Below are positions 23,601 to 23,670 of a stretch of DNA of 23,670 nucleotides, one piece after another. The notes below the pieces were generated by a model that saw only the letters and a list, made by a program, of their open reading frames with translations, searched no databases and had not been told where the DNA came from. How positions within the stretch are numbered: the stretch's first letter is position 1; every line of letters begins with the position of its first letter. The DNA comes from CALKYB01 sp964510575 (GTDB lineage: Bacteria > Bdellovibrionota_C > UBA2361 > SZUA-149 > CALKYB01): assembly GCA_964510575.1 (NCBI GenBank), contig CAZECN010000038.1, forward strand, positions 1 to 23,670. The letters run 5' to 3'. Made by a program: the position numbers and the translations under genes.

Positions 23601-23670
23601 ACTGTTACAGCTGCTGGCCAATACGCAAATATTGGAACTGCAGGAGCAGAGGATCCAAATGGAGATTCAG
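20637..23670 (+). CDS. Large secreted/surface protein with IgGFc-binding-like N-terminal part and tandem ~120-residue repeats (3' end beyond window)
   Basis: The frame stays open from ATG 20637 to the window end (1011 codons) and clearly continues. Signal peptide: basic MKVLVSLLRRSKFLFRYF, hydrophobic core, cleavage likely after AQA (~31). Residues ~35-480 form a beta-rich part with VIYYDHWEDGYE, RLDATSPIAVTRTGW, SYLIPVSTPTG and TAYVHNPSAG, resembling IgGFc-binding-like regions of bacterial adhesin-type proteins. A first DUF11-like immunoglobulin-like module follows (~530-660; FSNDQDGNGVVNPGDTITF). From 22641 come repeats of 119-120 residues, each opening with LEKST/LEKLT and holding a D-x-N-x-D-G loop before PGETW or VGETW. 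Very low Lys/Arg and high Thr/Gly/Asp are typical of extracellular adhesins. Secretion route and anchor cannot be seen because the C-terminus is missing. Confidence 0.88.
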   Translation, partial: MKVLVSLLRRSKFLFRYFLTATIFFNSVAQAQNFPVQTYYLPLPEEQMFDAILSVFDPATCPQNIGGFAPQEPTQTYVSVAVLDNGTVIYYDHWEDGYEPNVQNQVQGTSEIWGDGNPANGFPPGFPGDILNQGDVIILNNPVVTTTTATVIDFDGRDRLDATSPIAVTRTGWASGSDTLLAGAVELYPTFQWGNAYTVPAGEDLGNEFDTTGAAIIAAEDGTVINIDLDGDGTTDVTTTLNQGESFHQDGGLQTGATITSSAPVQVQLLTGLVCSTFSARWFTIRPDTDFTSSYLIPVSTPTGDPTTAYVHNPSAGPIDVQYENEFGVVSAVTIPAGGTADIDMVNGTAGRLSTVNASAGTPFTLLVTIDSSNGTDGNVTTHDWGFQPLPELQLLQQLAVGWGAPQDPTQPFSENSAPVWVTAAYPVGSTSTGPIDLCIDYDGDRAGPLTDSNGLSYDLLLSVNPLEQQVVFDPDNDQTGMVIYVCDGGDGVVSAAWGQDPNTASAGAPAIDTGTSIIPIQRYFSTKDFSFSNDQDGNGVVNPGDTITFEIDVQALGVLPVPGLVITLSDILPSAFTYVPNTTQVDDGTTVTSLPDDATGTAFPLDGSGFLIPTTIPVDGEILVTFDAVVGAAPGGDCTVTNVATASGPDGEFSPERPICIEDPVLELEKSTQGQDADTATGPLISVGDPVNWVYAISNSGNVVFSGVSLTDDQEGTITIPAAGSISGDTNGDGLLDPGETWLISHSGTATSGQYDNIGTVEAEDPNGDTFEATDPSHYFGANPSISLEKSTNGSDADTPTGPQIVVGDTVTWVYQIENTGNTDLTDILLQDNQEGTITIPAAGSITGDDGDGILEPGETWSITHTGTAIAGQYANQGRVSAEDPLGTFVSDSDPSHYFGIAPSLTLEKLTNGVDADTVTGPLLALGETVTWTYQITNDGDVDLTNVTLSDDQEGVIAIPAAGSITGDTDNDGILDVGETWSITQTGTVTAAGQYANIGTAGAEDPNGDS
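22641..23000 (+). repeat. Surface-protein repeat unit 1 (120 residues)
   Basis: Opens LEKSTQGQDADTATGPLISV, carries DDQEGTITIPAAGSISGD and the loop DTNGDGLLDPGETW, and ends DPSHYFG. Fits the DUF7507/DUF11-type repeat family. It is followed without gap by unit 2. Confidence 0.8.
23001..23357 (+). repeat. Surface-protein repeat unit 2 (119 residues)
   Basis: Opens LEKSTNGSDADTPTGPQIVV, with DNQEGTITIPAAGSITGD and the loop DDGDGILEPGETW, ending DPSHYFG. DNA identity with units 1 and 3 is high in the ITIPAAGS and GETWSIT stretches, for example GGTGAAACCTGGAGTATTAC in units 2 and 3. Confidence 0.8.
23358..23670 (+). repeat. Surface-protein repeat unit 3 (cut by window end)
   Basis: Opens LEKLTNGVDADTVTGPLLAL, with DDQEGVIAIPAAGSITGD and the loop DTDNDGILDVGETW; the last bases read EDPNGDS, matching unit 1's EDPNGDT. 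More units are likely to the right. Confidence 0.8.

Noticed and set aside
22641..23670. CRISPR-like array from regularly spaced repeats
   Set aside because: The repeats are ~360 bases long, in frame and encode protein modules; they are not short direct repeats with unique spacers.

Overview
The window looks like a chromosomal piece of a Gram-negative bacterium. Evidence for an outer membrane is a TolC-type protein coupled to an RND pump, plus secreted proteins with Sec signal peptides. The central block has the conserved order rimP-nusA-infB-rbfA-(DHH phosphoesterase)-truB-rpsO-pnp. The DHH gene between rbfA and truB is common outside Gammaproteobacteria. The secreted proteins with D-x-N-x-D-G calcium-type loops would suit a deltaproteobacterial-like or Bdellovibrio-like uncultured lineage, but that placement is inference only.

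Left edge (1-4830): the 3' end of an unrecognised gene, then an outer-membrane efflux protein and an RND permease joined by a 4-base ATGA overlap. No periplasmic adaptor gene is visible. Positions 4831-5125 hold a likely promoter for the next operon.

Core block (5126-15004): ribosome maturation (RimP, RbfA), transcription elongation/termination (NusA), translation initiation (IF2), nanoRNA/pAp turnover (DHH-DHHA1), tRNA modification (TruB), ribosomal protein S15 and PNPase. Three intergenic RNA structures stand out: two competing hairpins between nusA and infB, a nested hairpin in the pnp leader, and a palindrome followed by a strong bidirectional terminator after pnp.

Middle (15078-19384): a possible 30-codon small ORF coupled to a YceI-like secreted protein. 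This converges, with overlapping stop codons, on an amt-glnB (P-II) operon on the minus strand. The Amt carries an unrecognised soluble C-terminal extension of about 130 residues. The P-II has Phe in place of the uridylylated T-loop Tyr, so nitrogen signalling here is probably not by classical GlnD uridylylation. A DUF805-SRPBCC fusion membrane protein follows on the plus strand.

Right edge (19385-23670): a secreted-protein region. It contains a decayed 3' fragment paralogous to the next gene, that intact secreted protein, and the start of a very large surface protein. The large protein has an IgGFc-binding-like N-terminal half, then tandem repeats of about 120 residues, each with a calcium-type Asp loop; it runs off the window. 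The least described parts are the Amt extension with its non-uridylylatable P-II, the repeat protein with its decaying neighbour, and the nusA-infB RNA element.
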